Part shown: positions 51,326 to 60,012 of the stretch, piece after piece | Numbering within the stretch: position 1 is the stretch's first letter | Layout of the letters: each line of letters begins with the position of its first letter | Assembly: GCF_028283705.1 (NCBI RefSeq) | Contig: NZ_JAPWKD010000034.1 | Location: 186,001 to 250,000, forward strand | DNA length: 64,000 nt | Origin: Pantoea sp. | GTDB taxonomy: Bacteria > Pseudomonadota > Gammaproteobacteria > Enterobacterales > Enterobacteriaceae | Direction: 5' to 3' | Translations under genes and position numbers: made by a program | The notes under the pieces: model-generated | Database searches by the model: none | The model's input: the letters and a program-made list of their open reading frames with translations, nothing else | Told to the model about the DNA's origin: nothing

Positions 51326-51487
51326 ATGTTTCGTTGGGGTATTATCTTTTTGGTGATCGCTCTGATCGCTGCGGCGTTAGGATTCGGCGGTCTGGCGGGT
51401 ACGGCAGCATGGGCAGCTAAAATTGTCTTTATTGTCGGTATTATTCTGTTCCTCATCAGCCTGTTTACCGGGCGTAAACGACCCTGA
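51326..51487 (+). CDS. ytjA: YtjA-like small membrane protein (DUF1328)
   Basis: 53 residues, two membrane helices (WGIIFLVIALIAAALGFGGL and AAKIVFIVGIILFLISLFTG) and a basic tail (RKRP). Matches E. coli YtjA in size, sequence and place next to osmY. AGGAGAG precedes the ATG. Function unknown; linked to stress in E. coli by its RpoS-region setting. A weak hairpin (TGACAC-TTC-GTGTCA, 51485-51499) overlaps the stop. Confidence 0.9.
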   Translation: MFRWGIIFLVIALIAAALGFGGLAGTAAWAAKIVFIVGIILFLISLFTGRKRP

Positions 51488-51632
51488 CACTTCGTGTCAA
51501 CTTTCGCTCTCCCGGCAATAGTCTGAAGCGGAGGCCAGTCAGGGCATCATAATGACTGGTTCTCCGGGTTGCTGGCGGTGGCGATTCTGCGCTTAAGCAC
51601 CCCTCAGAGAAAGAACCGCTGAGGGACACATC

Positions 51633-52685
51633 TTGGGTATACGCATCCCGGTCACGTTGGGAACCATCGAGCCATTGGCGCTCACGCCTTTCAAAGCGAA
51701 CAAAATTGCGCTGGTCTGCGAAGGCGGCGGACAACGCGGTATCTTTACCGCCGGCGTGCTGGATGAGTTTCAGCGCGCGAACTTCAATCCTTTTCATCTG
51801 ATGCTGGGCACCTCGGCCGGTGCGCAAAATCTGTCGGCGTTTGTCTGCGCACAACCGGGCTATGCGCGGCGGGTGATCACCCGTTACACCACCAGTAAAC
51901 TGTTCTTCGATCCGGTGCGTTTTGTGCGCGGCGGACATCTGATTGATCTCGACTGGCTGGTGGACATCACCTGTCAGGAGCTACCGCTGGCGATGAATAC
52001 CGCTGAGGGATTGTTTGCCAAAGGCAGCGAATTTTATATGTGTGCCTGTCGCAGTGACGATTACAGTGCGCACTATTTTAATCCTACCCGTTCCACCTGG
52101 CTCGATATCATCAAAGCCTCCAGCGCCATTCCAGGTTTTTATCGCAGCGGGGTGGAAATGGACGGGATCAGCTATCTCGATGGCGGGATCAGCGATGCGA
52201 TCCCCGTACGTGAAGCCGCCAGACGAGGGGCCGATACCGTGGTGGTGATCCGCACCGTGCCTTCTCAGATGTCGTACACGCCAAAGTGGATCAAGCGTAT
52301 GGAGCGCTGGCTCAGTGACAGCGCCTTGCAGCCGATGATCAATATCCTGCATCAGCATGAAGAGAGCTATCACGACATCCAGCAGTTTATCGAGCAGCCA
52401 CCAGGCGATTTGCGCATCATTGAGATCTTTCCTCCGAAACCGCTGGCGAGTAATGCACTTGGGAGCCGGATTGCGTCGCTGAATCAGGACTATCATCTGG
52501 GACGGCGCTGTGGCCGTTATTTCCTCGCCACACTCGGCCAGTGGCTGAGTGATGCCGAGCCGTTTGTGCGGCATACTACGGTGACGCCCCCTGCTGCGGT
52601 GGCGAATGCGCCGGATAACCGCGAGGTCAGCACGCCTCCGCTGGCCGGTAACGATGCGGATTATGATGCAGGTTCTCTGGCATGA
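51633..52685 (+). CDS. yjjU: Patatin-like phospholipase YjjU
   Basis: 350 residues. Patatin-fold Ser-Asp hydrolase: glycine-rich oxyanion EGGGQRG (near 30), nucleophile elbow GTSAGAQN (near 63) and DGGISD with the catalytic Asp (near 185). Acts on a lipid acyl ester, substrate undefined. A TTG at 51633 with GAGGG eight bases upstream is the start, giving MGIRIPVTLG, as in E. coli YjjU. The stop overlaps the yjjV start (ATGA), so they are coupled. Less conserved C-terminus (300-350). Confidence 0.93.
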   Translation: MGIRIPVTLGTIEPLALTPFKANKIALVCEGGGQRGIFTAGVLDEFQRANFNPFHLMLGTSAGAQNLSAFVCAQPGYARRVITRYTTSKLFFDPVRFVRGGHLIDLDWLVDITCQELPLAMNTAEGLFAKGSEFYMCACRSDDYSAHYFNPTRSTWLDIIKASSAIPGFYRSGVEMDGISYLDGGISDAIPVREAARRGADTVVVIRTVPSQMSYTPKWIKRMERWLSDSALQPMINILHQHEESYHDIQQFIEQPPGDLRIIEIFPPKPLASNALGSRIASLNQDYHLGRRCGRYFLATLGQWLSDAEPFVRHTTVTPPAAVANAPDNREVSTPPLAGNDADYDAGSLA

Positions 52686-53458
52686 GATTTATCGATACCC
52701 ACTGTCATTTCGACTTCCCACCGTTCGTGGATGATGCGCAGGCGAGCATCCAGCGCGCTGCACAGGCAGGGGTAGAACGGATCATTGTGCCGAGCGTCGA
52801 TGCCAGCCGGTTTGCCCTCGTCAGCGAGCTGGCGCAGCAGCATCCGGCGCTGTATGCCGCGCTGGGACTGCATCCGATCCAGATAGCCGTGCACCAGGAT
52901 GCACATGTTGATCAACTGGCCGAACACCTGTGCCAGCCGGATACAAAACGTGTGGCGCTGGGAGAGATCGGTCTCGATCTTTATATGGACGATCCGCAGT
53001 TCGACAAACAAACCCGATTGCTGGATGGTCAACTGAAGCTGGCAAAACAGTATGATCTGCCGGTGATACTGCATTCGCGTCGCACCCACGATCAGCTGGC
53101 GCTACATCTGCGTCGCCACGATCTGCCACGGCGTGGCGTGGTGCACGGTTTCGCCGGTAGCCTGCAACAGGCACAGCGTTTTATTCAGCTGGGTTACGCT
53201 ATCGGCGTGGGTGGCACCATTACCTATGAACGCGCCAGCAAAACCCGTAATACCATCGCCGAACTGCCGCTGGATGCCCTGCTGCTGGAAACCGATGCGC
53301 CCGATATGCCGCTCAATGGTTATCAGGGAGAACCCAATCGCCCCGAACGTGCGCGCCTGGTATTTGATGTGCTGTGCCAGCTGCGTCCTGAACCTGCCGA
53401 TGTCATTGCCAGCGCGCTGTGGCAAAACAGCCTCCGCATCTTTAACCTTCCTGCCTGA
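52682..53458 (+). CDS. yjjV: TatD-family metal-dependent hydrolase YjjV
   Basis: 258 residues of the TatD fold. The metal site begins DTHCHFDFP (residues 4-12); further residues are Glu in ALGEIGLDLY, His in LHSRRTHD, His in VVHGFAG and Asp in LETDAPDMPL. Family members are 3'-5' nucleases or D-aminoacyl hydrolases; E. coli YjjV itself has no fixed substrate. Translationally coupled to yjjU; 269 bp before deoC. Confidence 0.93.
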   Translation: MRFIDTHCHFDFPPFVDDAQASIQRAAQAGVERIIVPSVDASRFALVSELAQQHPALYAALGLHPIQIAVHQDAHVDQLAEHLCQPDTKRVALGEIGLDLYMDDPQFDKQTRLLDGQLKLAKQYDLPVILHSRRTHDQLALHLRRHDLPRRGVVHGFAGSLQQAQRFIQLGYAIGVGGTITYERASKTRNTIAELPLDALLLETDAPDMPLNGYQGEPNRPERARLVFDVLCQLRPEPADVIASALWQNSLRIFNLPA

Positions 53459-53523
53459 GCCAGCGTGGCTTGTCTGAATTGGCTACATTAATAGGGCGAC
53501 ACTGACACATTTTGCTGGATAAA

Positions 53524-53539
53524 TGTGATAATAGTCACA
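53524..53539. promoter_or_regulatory. CRP site 1 upstream of deoC
   Basis: TGTGA-TAATAG-TCACA, a perfect CRP dyad. Confidence 0.8.
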
Positions 53540-53580
53540 ATGCCATCTCTGCGCAGTTTTGCGTTGGGTACGGGTTATTT

Positions 53581-53596
53581 TGTGATTTTTGTCACT
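53581..53596. promoter_or_regulatory. CRP site 2 upstream of deoC
   Basis: TGTGA-TTTTTG-TCACT, one mismatch. Centre 57 bp from site 1, leaving room for CytR as in the E. coli deoP2 promoter. Confidence 0.75.
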
Positions 53597-53666
53597 AAAT
53601 AAATGTATTATCTTCACAGTTTTCTTTTTTCATGTGACGCATGATCGAATTCGCTATCACATGAGT

Positions 53667-53682
53667 TGTTAGAATTATCACA
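53667..53682. promoter_or_regulatory. DeoR operator upstream of deoC
   Basis: TGTTAGAATTATCACA matches 14 of 16 positions of the E. coli deo operator. Confidence 0.7.
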
Positions 53683-53727
53683 TTCTCTGGCGGGGGTAAT
53701 CCGTCAGGCTGATCACTGGAGAGTACC

Positions 53728-54507
53728 ATGACTGATATCACCGCTGCGGCGCAGCGCGCGCTGCAACTGATGGATTTGACCACGCTGAATGATGACGACA
53801 CCGACGAAAAAGTGATTGCCCTGTGTCATCAGGCGAAATCCCCTGCAGGTAACACTGCCGCGATCTGTATCTATCCCCGTTTTATCCCGGTGGCGCGCAA
53901 AGCGCTGCGTGAGCAGGGCACGCCGGAGATCCGTATCGCCACGGTGACTAACTTCCCGCATGGCAACGACGATCTGGCAATTGCCCTGGCGGAAACCCGT
54001 GCAGCGATCGCTTACGGGGCAGACGAGGTCGATGTGGTGTTCCCGTATCGTGCGCTGATGGCGGGTAACCGTCAGATCGGTTTCGATCTGGTGAAGGCGT
54101 GTAAAGACGCCTGCGACGAAGCGGGCGTGTTGCTGAAAGTGATCATCGAAAGTGGTGAACTGAAGGATCCCGCGTTGATCCGTGCGGCCTCCGAGATTGC
54201 TATCGATGCCGGAGCCGACTTTATCAAAACGTCCACCGGTAAGGTGCCTGTCAACGCCACGCCAGAAACAGCAGCGATCATGCTGAGCGTGATCCGCGAT
54301 AAGGGCGTGCAGCAGCAGGTCGGCTTCAAACCGGCGGGCGGGGTGCGTAGCGCTGAAGACGCAGCACATTATCTGCAACTGGCCGACGATATTCTTGGCG
54401 CAGGTTGGGCAGATGCGCGTCATTTCCGCTTTGGTGCGTCCAGCCTGCTGGCGAGCCTGCTCAACACCCTGGGCCATGCCACCACGGCAGGTAAAGCTGG
54501 GTACTGA
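53728..54507 (+). CDS. deoC: Deoxyribose-phosphate aldolase
   Basis: 259 residues. Class I aldolase that splits 2-deoxyribose 5-phosphate into acetaldehyde and glyceraldehyde 3-phosphate, ending nucleoside salvage. The Schiff-base Lys is in FIKTSTGKVP near residue 169, with partner Lys in KPAGGVRS. First gene of the deo operon, behind CRP and DeoR-type sites. gagagtacc precedes the ATG. A palindromic repeat separates it from deoA. Confidence 0.97.
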   Translation: MTDITAAAQRALQLMDLTTLNDDDTDEKVIALCHQAKSPAGNTAAICIYPRFIPVARKALREQGTPEIRIATVTNFPHGNDDLAIALAETRAAIAYGADEVDVVFPYRALMAGNRQIGFDLVKACKDACDEAGVLLKVIIESGELKDPALIRAASEIAIDAGADFIKTSTGKVPVNATPETAAIMLSVIRDKGVQQQVGFKPAGGVRSAEDAAHYLQLADDILGAGWADARHFRFGASSLLASLLNTLGHATTAGKAGY

Positions 54508-54526
54508 TTATTCATTTCTGCGATTC

Positions 54527-54550
54527 GTAGCGGCGCGATTTATCGCGCGC
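54527..54550. repeat. Palindromic intergenic repeat, copy 5 (inside the deo operon)
   Basis: GTAGCGGCGCGATTTATCGCGC, lacking the far arm. It fills the 64-bp gap between deoC and deoA, ending 11 bp before the deoA ribosome site. Confidence 0.75.
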
Positions 54551-54571
54551 TTTTCTGCCGGGGAGGCGACC

Positions 54572-55894
54572 TTGTTCCTGCCACAAGAAATTATTCGCAA
54601 AAAACGCGATGGCCACGAGCTGAGTGAGGCGGAAATCCGCTTCTTTATCAACGGGGTGCGAGATAACAGCGTTTCAGAGGGGCAAATCGCCGCGCTGGCG
54701 ATGACCATCTGGTTCCACGACATGACGCTGGCCGAACGTGTCGCCCTGACCATGGCGATGCGCGATTCCGGTACAGTGCTGAACTGGCAGGCACTCAACC
54801 TGAACGGGCCGATTGTTGATAAGCACTCTACCGGTGGCGTGGGCGATGTTACCTCGCTGATGCTTGGCCCGATGATCGCCGCCTGTGGCGGTTACGTGCC
54901 GATGATCTCCGGCCGTGGCCTCGGCCATACCGGCGGTACGCTGGATAAACTGGAAGCGATCCCTGGTTTTGACATCTTCCCGAGCGACGATCGTTTTCGC
55001 GAGATCATCAAACAAAACGGTGTAGCGATCATCGGCCAGACCAACTCGCTGGCACCGGCGGACAAGCGTTTTTACGCCACACGCGATATCACCGCCACCG
55101 TTGATTCGATCCCGCTGATCACCGCTTCGATCCTGGCGAAAAAGCTGGCGGAAGGGCTGGATGCGCTGGTGATGGATGTCAAAGTCGGCAGTGGGGCCTT
55201 TATGCCAACCTTCGAAGCCTCGGAACAACTGGCGCAGGCAATTGTCGGCGTCGCCAATGGTGCGGGCTGCAAAACCACCGCGTTGCTGACTGACATGAAT
55301 CAGGTACTGGCGTCCACTGCCGGTAATGCGCTGGAAGTGCGCGAGGCGGTGCAGTTCCTCACCGGTGAAGTGCGTAATCCCCGCCTGCTGGAAGTGACAC
55401 TGGCGTTATGTAGCGACATGTTGATCTCCGGTGGGCTGGCGGCTAACGAGGCTGAAGCCCGGCAACAGCTGCTGCGGGTACTGGATAACGGCCAGGCGGC
55501 AGAGGTCTTTGGTCGCATGGTGGCGGCACAGAAAGGCCCGACCGATTTTATCGCCCGCATGGATCACTATCTGCCTGCGGCGATGCTGAGCAAAGCGGTG
55601 TATGCCGATCGTCCGGGAATCGTCAGCGCCATGGATACCCGCGCTCTCGGTATGGCGGTGGTGGCGCTTGGCGGCGGACGTCAGCGCGCCAGTGACAACA
55701 TTGATTACAGCGTTGGCCTGAGCGAGATGATTACTCTCGGTACGCCTGTCGATGCGCAGCGCCCGCTGGCGGTGATCCATGCTGCGTCGGAAGCGCAGTG
55801 GCAGCAGGCGGCACAGGCGGTGAAAGCGGCCATCACCCTCAGCGATAATGCCCCGGCAGAGACACCGGTGGTGTATCGCCGCATCAGCGAATAG
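54572..55894 (+). CDS. deoA: Thymidine phosphorylase
   Basis: 440 residues, matching E. coli DeoA. Phosphorolyses thymidine and deoxyuridine to base and deoxyribose 1-phosphate. Conserved text includes KHSTGGVGDVTSL (near 84) and GRGLGHTGGTLDKLE (near 114). The start is TTG at 54572 (LFLPQEIIRKKRDGH read as Met), with GGGAGG five bases upstream; no ATG fits. The frame is open further upstream into deoC, but that text does not resemble the protein. Confidence 0.96.
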   Translation: MFLPQEIIRKKRDGHELSEAEIRFFINGVRDNSVSEGQIAALAMTIWFHDMTLAERVALTMAMRDSGTVLNWQALNLNGPIVDKHSTGGVGDVTSLMLGPMIAACGGYVPMISGRGLGHTGGTLDKLEAIPGFDIFPSDDRFREIIKQNGVAIIGQTNSLAPADKRFYATRDITATVDSIPLITASILAKKLAEGLDALVMDVKVGSGAFMPTFEASEQLAQAIVGVANGAGCKTTALLTDMNQVLASTAGNALEVREAVQFLTGEVRNPRLLEVTLALCSDMLISGGLAANEAEARQQLLRVLDNGQAAEVFGRMVAAQKGPTDFIARMDHYLPAAMLSKAVYADRPGIVSAMDTRALGMAVVALGGGRQRASDNIDYSVGLSEMITLGTPVDAQRPLAVIHAASEAQWQQAAQAVKAAITLSDNAPAETPVVYRRISE

Positions 55895-55989
55895 TTGCGC
55901 CCGGTGCGTGCCAGGCAATAGCCGTTCGGGTATACTGATCTGATCGCTTTTTTTTGACTTGTCATCGCGCAGTTGCGCAGGAGACTTGC

Positions 55990-57213
55990 ATGAAACGTGC
56001 TTTTATTATGGTTCTCGACTCCTTTGGGATCGGCTCCAGCAAAGACGCCGCTAAGTTCGGCGATGAAGGATCGGATACGCTCGGCCATATCGCCGAAGCG
56101 TGCTTCGAAGGCCGGGCCAATGAAGGCCGCACAGGGCCGCTACACTTACCAAACCTCACGGCACTTGGGCTGGGCAAAGCCGCTGAACTCTCAACCGGGC
56201 GTTTCCCGCCGGGGTTGGACGCCAGCGCAGAGATTATCGGGGCTTATGCTTACGCCAGCGAACTCTCATCCGGTAAAGATACGCCGTCGGGCCACTGGGA
56301 AATTGCCGGTGTGCCGGTGTTATTTGACTGGGGTTACTTCACCGATAAAGAGAACAGCTTCCCGCAGGAATTGCTGGATAAACTGGTGCAGCGAGCTGAT
56401 CTGCCCGGTTACCTCGGCAACTGCCATTCGTCCGGTACGGTGATTCTTGACCAGCTCGGCGAGGAGCATATGAAAACCGGCAAGCCGATTTTCTATACCT
56501 CTGCGGATTCAGTGTTCCAGATTGCCTGTCACGAAGAGACTTTCGGCCTCGAACGTCTGTACGCGTTGTGTGAAATCGCCCGCGAAGAACTGACCGAAGG
56601 CGGCTACAACATTGGCCGTGTGATTGCGCGTCCGTTTGTGGGCGACAAAGCCGGTCACTTCGAGCGTACCGGTAACCGTCACGATCTCGCCGTGGAGCCG
56701 CCGTCAGCGACGATGCTGAAAAAGCTGGTGGACGAGAAGGGCGGTGAAGTGATTTCCGTCGGTAAAATCGCGGATATCTACGCACAGCAGGGCATCACGC
56801 AAAAAGTGAAAGCCACCGGGCTGGATGCGCTGTTTGATGCCACCATCGAGCAGATGAAAAAAGCGCCGGATCAGTCGATTGTGTTCACCAACTTCGTCGA
56901 TTTTGACTCTACCTGGGGCCATCGTCGTGATATCGCCGGTTACGCCGGTGGGCTGGAGTTGTTCGACCGCCGTTTGCCGGAGCTGATGGCGCAGGTGAAG
57001 GAGGATGATATTCTGATCCTCACCGCCGACCACGGCTGTGACCCTAGCTGGCAGGGCACCGAACATACGCGTGAGCACATTCCGGTGCTGATTTACGGAC
57101 CGAAGGTGAAACCTGGCTCCCTTGGCTATCGCGACACCTTTGCCGATATCGGCCAGACAATCGCGCATTATTTCGGCCTGTCCAGCATGGACTACGGCAA
57201 AAGCATGCTGTAA
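55990..57213 (+). CDS. deoB: Phosphopentomutase
   Basis: 407 residues of the alkaline-phosphatase superfamily. Interconverts (deoxy)ribose 1- and 5-phosphate. Metal site text is MVLDSFGIG near the N-terminus and TADHGCDPSW with HTREHIP near residues 336-350; the phosphorylated Thr lies in SGKDTPSGHWE near residue 97. Start at ATG 55990 (MKRAFIMVLD) rather than an in-frame ATG 36 bp upstream. Gap of 95 bp from deoA. Confidence 0.97.
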   Translation: MKRAFIMVLDSFGIGSSKDAAKFGDEGSDTLGHIAEACFEGRANEGRTGPLHLPNLTALGLGKAAELSTGRFPPGLDASAEIIGAYAYASELSSGKDTPSGHWEIAGVPVLFDWGYFTDKENSFPQELLDKLVQRADLPGYLGNCHSSGTVILDQLGEEHMKTGKPIFYTSADSVFQIACHEETFGLERLYALCEIAREELTEGGYNIGRVIARPFVGDKAGHFERTGNRHDLAVEPPSATMLKKLVDEKGGEVISVGKIADIYAQQGITQKVKATGLDALFDATIEQMKKAPDQSIVFTNFVDFDSTWGHRRDIAGYAGGLELFDRRLPELMAQVKEDDILILTADHGCDPSWQGTEHTREHIPVLIYGPKVKPGSLGYRDTFADIGQTIAHYFGLSSMDYGKSML

Positions 57214-57246
57214 AACAGCGACCAATTTTTAATAAGGAAAATAACG

Positions 57247-57960
57247 ATGGCAACGCCTCATATTAATGCAGAAATGGGTGATTTCGCGGACGTGGTTCTG
57301 ATGCCGGGCGATCCGCTGCGTGCGAAGCACATTGCAGAAACCTTCCTCGAAAATGCGGTTGAAGTGAACAACGTACGCGGCATGCTGGGCTACACCGGAA
57401 CCTACAAAGGTCGCAAAATTTCGGTGATGGGCCACGGTATGGGCATCCCTTCCTGCTCGATCTACACCAAAGAATTGATCACCGATTTTGGCGTGAAGAA
57501 AATCATCCGTGTTGGCTCCTGCGGTGCGGTGCGTGCGGACGTGAAACTGCGTGATGTGGTGATTGGTATGGGTGCCTGCACCGATTCCAAAGTGAACCGG
57601 ATGCGTTTCAAAGATCACGATTTCGCGGCGATTGCGGATTTCGATATGGTGCGTAACGCAGTCGATGCGGCCAAAGCGCTCGGTGTGGACGCGCGCGTGG
57701 GTAACATCTTCTCTGCTGACCTGTTCTACACGCCGGACCCGCAAATGTTCGACGTGATGGAAAAATACGGCATCCTCGGTGTTGAGATGGAAGCAGCGGG
57801 TATCTACGGCGTGGCTGCGGAGTTTGGTGCCAAAGCGCTGGCGATCTGTACTGTGTCGGATCATATCCGTACTCACGAGCAGACTACCGCCGCTGAGCGT
57901 CAGACCACCTTTAACGATATGATCAAGATCGCGCTGGAATCGGTGTTGCTGGGGGATTAA
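57247..57960 (+). CDS. deoD: Purine nucleoside phosphorylase DeoD
   Basis: 237 residues, hexameric high-molecular-mass PNP. Phosphorolyses purine nucleosides. Key text: MPGDPLRAKHIAE (phosphate loop), GHGMGIPSCSIY, and GVEMEAAGIYGVA with the sugar-binding Met and Glu, then TVSDHIRTHE with the catalytic Asp. aaggaaaataacg precedes the ATG. Last gene of the deo operon, closed by a palindromic repeat. Confidence 0.97.
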   Translation: MATPHINAEMGDFADVVLMPGDPLRAKHIAETFLENAVEVNNVRGMLGYTGTYKGRKISVMGHGMGIPSCSIYTKELITDFGVKKIIRVGSCGAVRADVKLRDVVIGMGACTDSKVNRMRFKDHDFAAIADFDMVRNAVDAAKALGVDARVGNIFSADLFYTPDPQMFDVMEKYGILGVEMEAAGIYGVAAEFGAKALAICTVSDHIRTHEQTTAAERQTTFNDMIKIALESVLLGD

Positions 57961-57983
57961 TTTCCCGCAGAACATCGCTTATA

Positions 57984-58015
57984 CCGTAACGGCGTGATTT
58001 ATCGCGCCGTTACGG
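57984..58015. repeat. Palindromic intergenic repeat, copy 6 (end of deo operon)
   Basis: CCGTAACGGCGTGA / TCGCGCCGTTACGG arms with a 4-nt loop and a single G:T-type mismatch. Lies 24 bp after deoD. Confidence 0.85.
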
Positions 58016-58119
58016 AAAACATCTGACACACTTTTACCCAGGCTTGTGCATCTTCCTGCTGGCTCTGACGCTATCTCTCCCTATCATTAGCGGGATAACG
58101 AAGAGACTAAGCCCCCCTG

Positions 58120-60012
58120 ATGAATTTCCGTAATTTCGAAGCCGAAGAAAAACTGTTTATTCGCCGCGCGATCGTGGCTTTTACCCTGGTGGTGATTTGT
58201 TTCACTATTCTTGGCGTTAACCTCTACCGTATCCAGGTTGAGCAGCATAGCTACTACCAGACGCGATCCAACGAAAACGACATCAAAATGATCCCCATCG
58301 CGCCGACGCGTGGCTTGATCTACGATCGTAACGGTATTCCGCTGGTGCGCAATGTCACCTGGTACGACATCCTGCTGACACCGTACAAAATCGACGATAT
58401 GAAGGCGACCATCGCCGAACTGACGCCGATCGTTGATTTAACCCCGGAAGAGATCGACACCTTCTGGAAGAATCTCAAGCAAAACAGCCGCTATAAACCG
58501 GTGGTGCTGAAGGAAGAGCTCACCGATGAGCAGGTCGCCCGTTTCTCGGTTAACCAGTTCAAATTCACCGGCGTCAGCATTGATACCTATCAGGATCGTG
58601 AGTACCCCTATGGGGCCGATCTGGCGCACGTCGTGGGTTACGTTTCGAAAATCAACGATAACGATTTCAAACGCCTGAACGAAGAGGGTGTGGGCGAGAA
58701 CTACGCCGCTGACCACAATATCGGTAAGCAGGGCATTGAAGGCTATTACGAGTCGGTGCTGCACGGCAAAACCGGTTATCAGGAAGTGGAAGTCGATAAC
58801 CATGGCCGCATCGTACGGGTCTTGAAAGAAGTGCCGCCGGTGGCCGGAAAGAATATCTATCTGACCCTCGATCTGCATCTGCAACAGTACGTTGAAAGCC
58901 AGCTGGTGGGCCAGCGCGCGGCGGTGCTGATTGAAGATCCGCACGATGGTAGCGTGCTGGCGATGGTTTCCAGCCCCAGCTATGATCCCAACCCGTTTGT
59001 AAAAGGCATCAGCTATCAGGCGTATAAAACCCTGTTGCAGGATAAAAACCTGCCGCTGATTAACCGCGTGACCCAGGGGCTGTATCCGCCGGCCTCAACG
59101 GTGAAGCCTTATATGGCGATGTCGGCGTTGCTGACCGGGGTGATCACACCACAAACCACCTTCTTTGGCGCACCGACCTGGACGCTGCCCGGTACCGACC
59201 GCAAATACCGTGACTGGAAAAAAAGTGGTCACGGCATGCTGGATGTGACACGCGCGATTGAGGAATCCGCCGACACCTTCTTCTATCAGGTGGCGTTTAT
59301 GATGGGTATCGACCGTATCCATCATATGCTCAGCCAGTTTGGCTACGGCAAACCCACCGGCATCGATTTGAACGAAGAGTATGCCGGATTACTGCCCAGC
59401 CGCGAATGGAAACAGAAGGTGCATAAAAAGGGCTGGTATCAGGGCGATACCGTTTCGGTGGGCATTGGTCAGGGTTACTGGATTGCCACACCGATTCAGA
59501 TGGTGAAAGCGCTGGTGGCGCTGATCAACAATGGTCGGGTCATCAATCCGCATCTGCTGGAGAAAGTGCAGCTCGGCACCCTGCAGCAACCGTATCAGCC
59601 CAAAGAACCGCAGCCGCAAATTGGCGATCCGAAATCGCCGTACTGGTCGCTGGTGCGTCATGCGATGTTTGGCATGGCGAATGCGCCAAACGGTACCGGC
59701 TACAAATACTTCCACACCGCACCGTACGGCATTGCGGCGAAAAGTGGTACTTCACAGGTGTTTAGCCTCAAGCAGAACCAGACTTATAACGCGAAGATGA
59801 TTCCAGTCCGCCTGCGCGACCATATCTTCTATACCGCCTTTGCGCCGTTTAACGATCCTAAAGTGGCGGTGGCGTTGATTCTGGAGAACGGGGGCAATGA
59901 AGGGATTACCGCTGCGCCAGTGATGCGCAACATTCTCGATCATATCTTCCTGCCGCCACCAGCCGTACCACTGGAGACGGCCAATAACGCCAACGCGCCA
60001 GCGGCGCACTAA
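58120..60012 (+). CDS. Penicillin-binding protein 2 paralogue (MrdA-like transpeptidase)
   Basis: 630 residues, class B PBP. An N-terminal membrane helix (about 17-38) anchors a periplasmic protein. Motifs: SxxK as S326-TVK, SxN position as S383-A-D, and KSG at K541-SGT. Sequence is close to E. coli PBP2 (633), but the gene is not next to rodA (mrdB) or the lipoprotein genes that normally flank mrdA. The canonical mrdA is presumably elsewhere, as in Salmonella, which has a second PBP2 active in acid. The function as an elongation PBP under special conditions is inference. The stop overlaps the convergent cyclase gene by 4 bp. Confidence 0.9.
   Translation: MNFRNFEAEEKLFIRRAIVAFTLVVICFTILGVNLYRIQVEQHSYYQTRSNENDIKMIPIAPTRGLIYDRNGIPLVRNVTWYDILLTPYKIDDMKATIAELTPIVDLTPEEIDTFWKNLKQNSRYKPVVLKEELTDEQVARFSVNQFKFTGVSIDTYQDREYPYGADLAHVVGYVSKINDNDFKRLNEEGVGENYAADHNIGKQGIEGYYESVLHGKTGYQEVEVDNHGRIVRVLKEVPPVAGKNIYLTLDLHLQQYVESQLVGQRAAVLIEDPHDGSVLAMVSSPSYDPNPFVKGISYQAYKTLLQDKNLPLINRVTQGLYPPASTVKPYMAMSALLTGVITPQTTFFGAPTWTLPGTDRKYRDWKKSGHGMLDVTRAIEESADTFFYQVAFMMGIDRIHHMLSQFGYGKPTGIDLNEEYAGLLPSREWKQKVHKKGWYQGDTVSVGIGQGYWIATPIQMVKALVALINNGRVINPHLLEKVQLGTLQQPYQPKEPQPQIGDPKSPYWSLVRHAMFGMANAPNGTGYKYFHTAPYGIAAKSGTSQVFSLKQNQTYNAKMIPVRLRDHIFYTAFAPFNDPKVAVALILENGGNEGITAAPVMRNILDHIFLPPPAVPLETANNANAPAAH

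Noticed and set aside
54395..54571. N-terminal extension of deoA into deoC
   Set aside because: The protein resembles known thymidine phosphorylases only from the TTG at 54572, which has a strong ribosome site.
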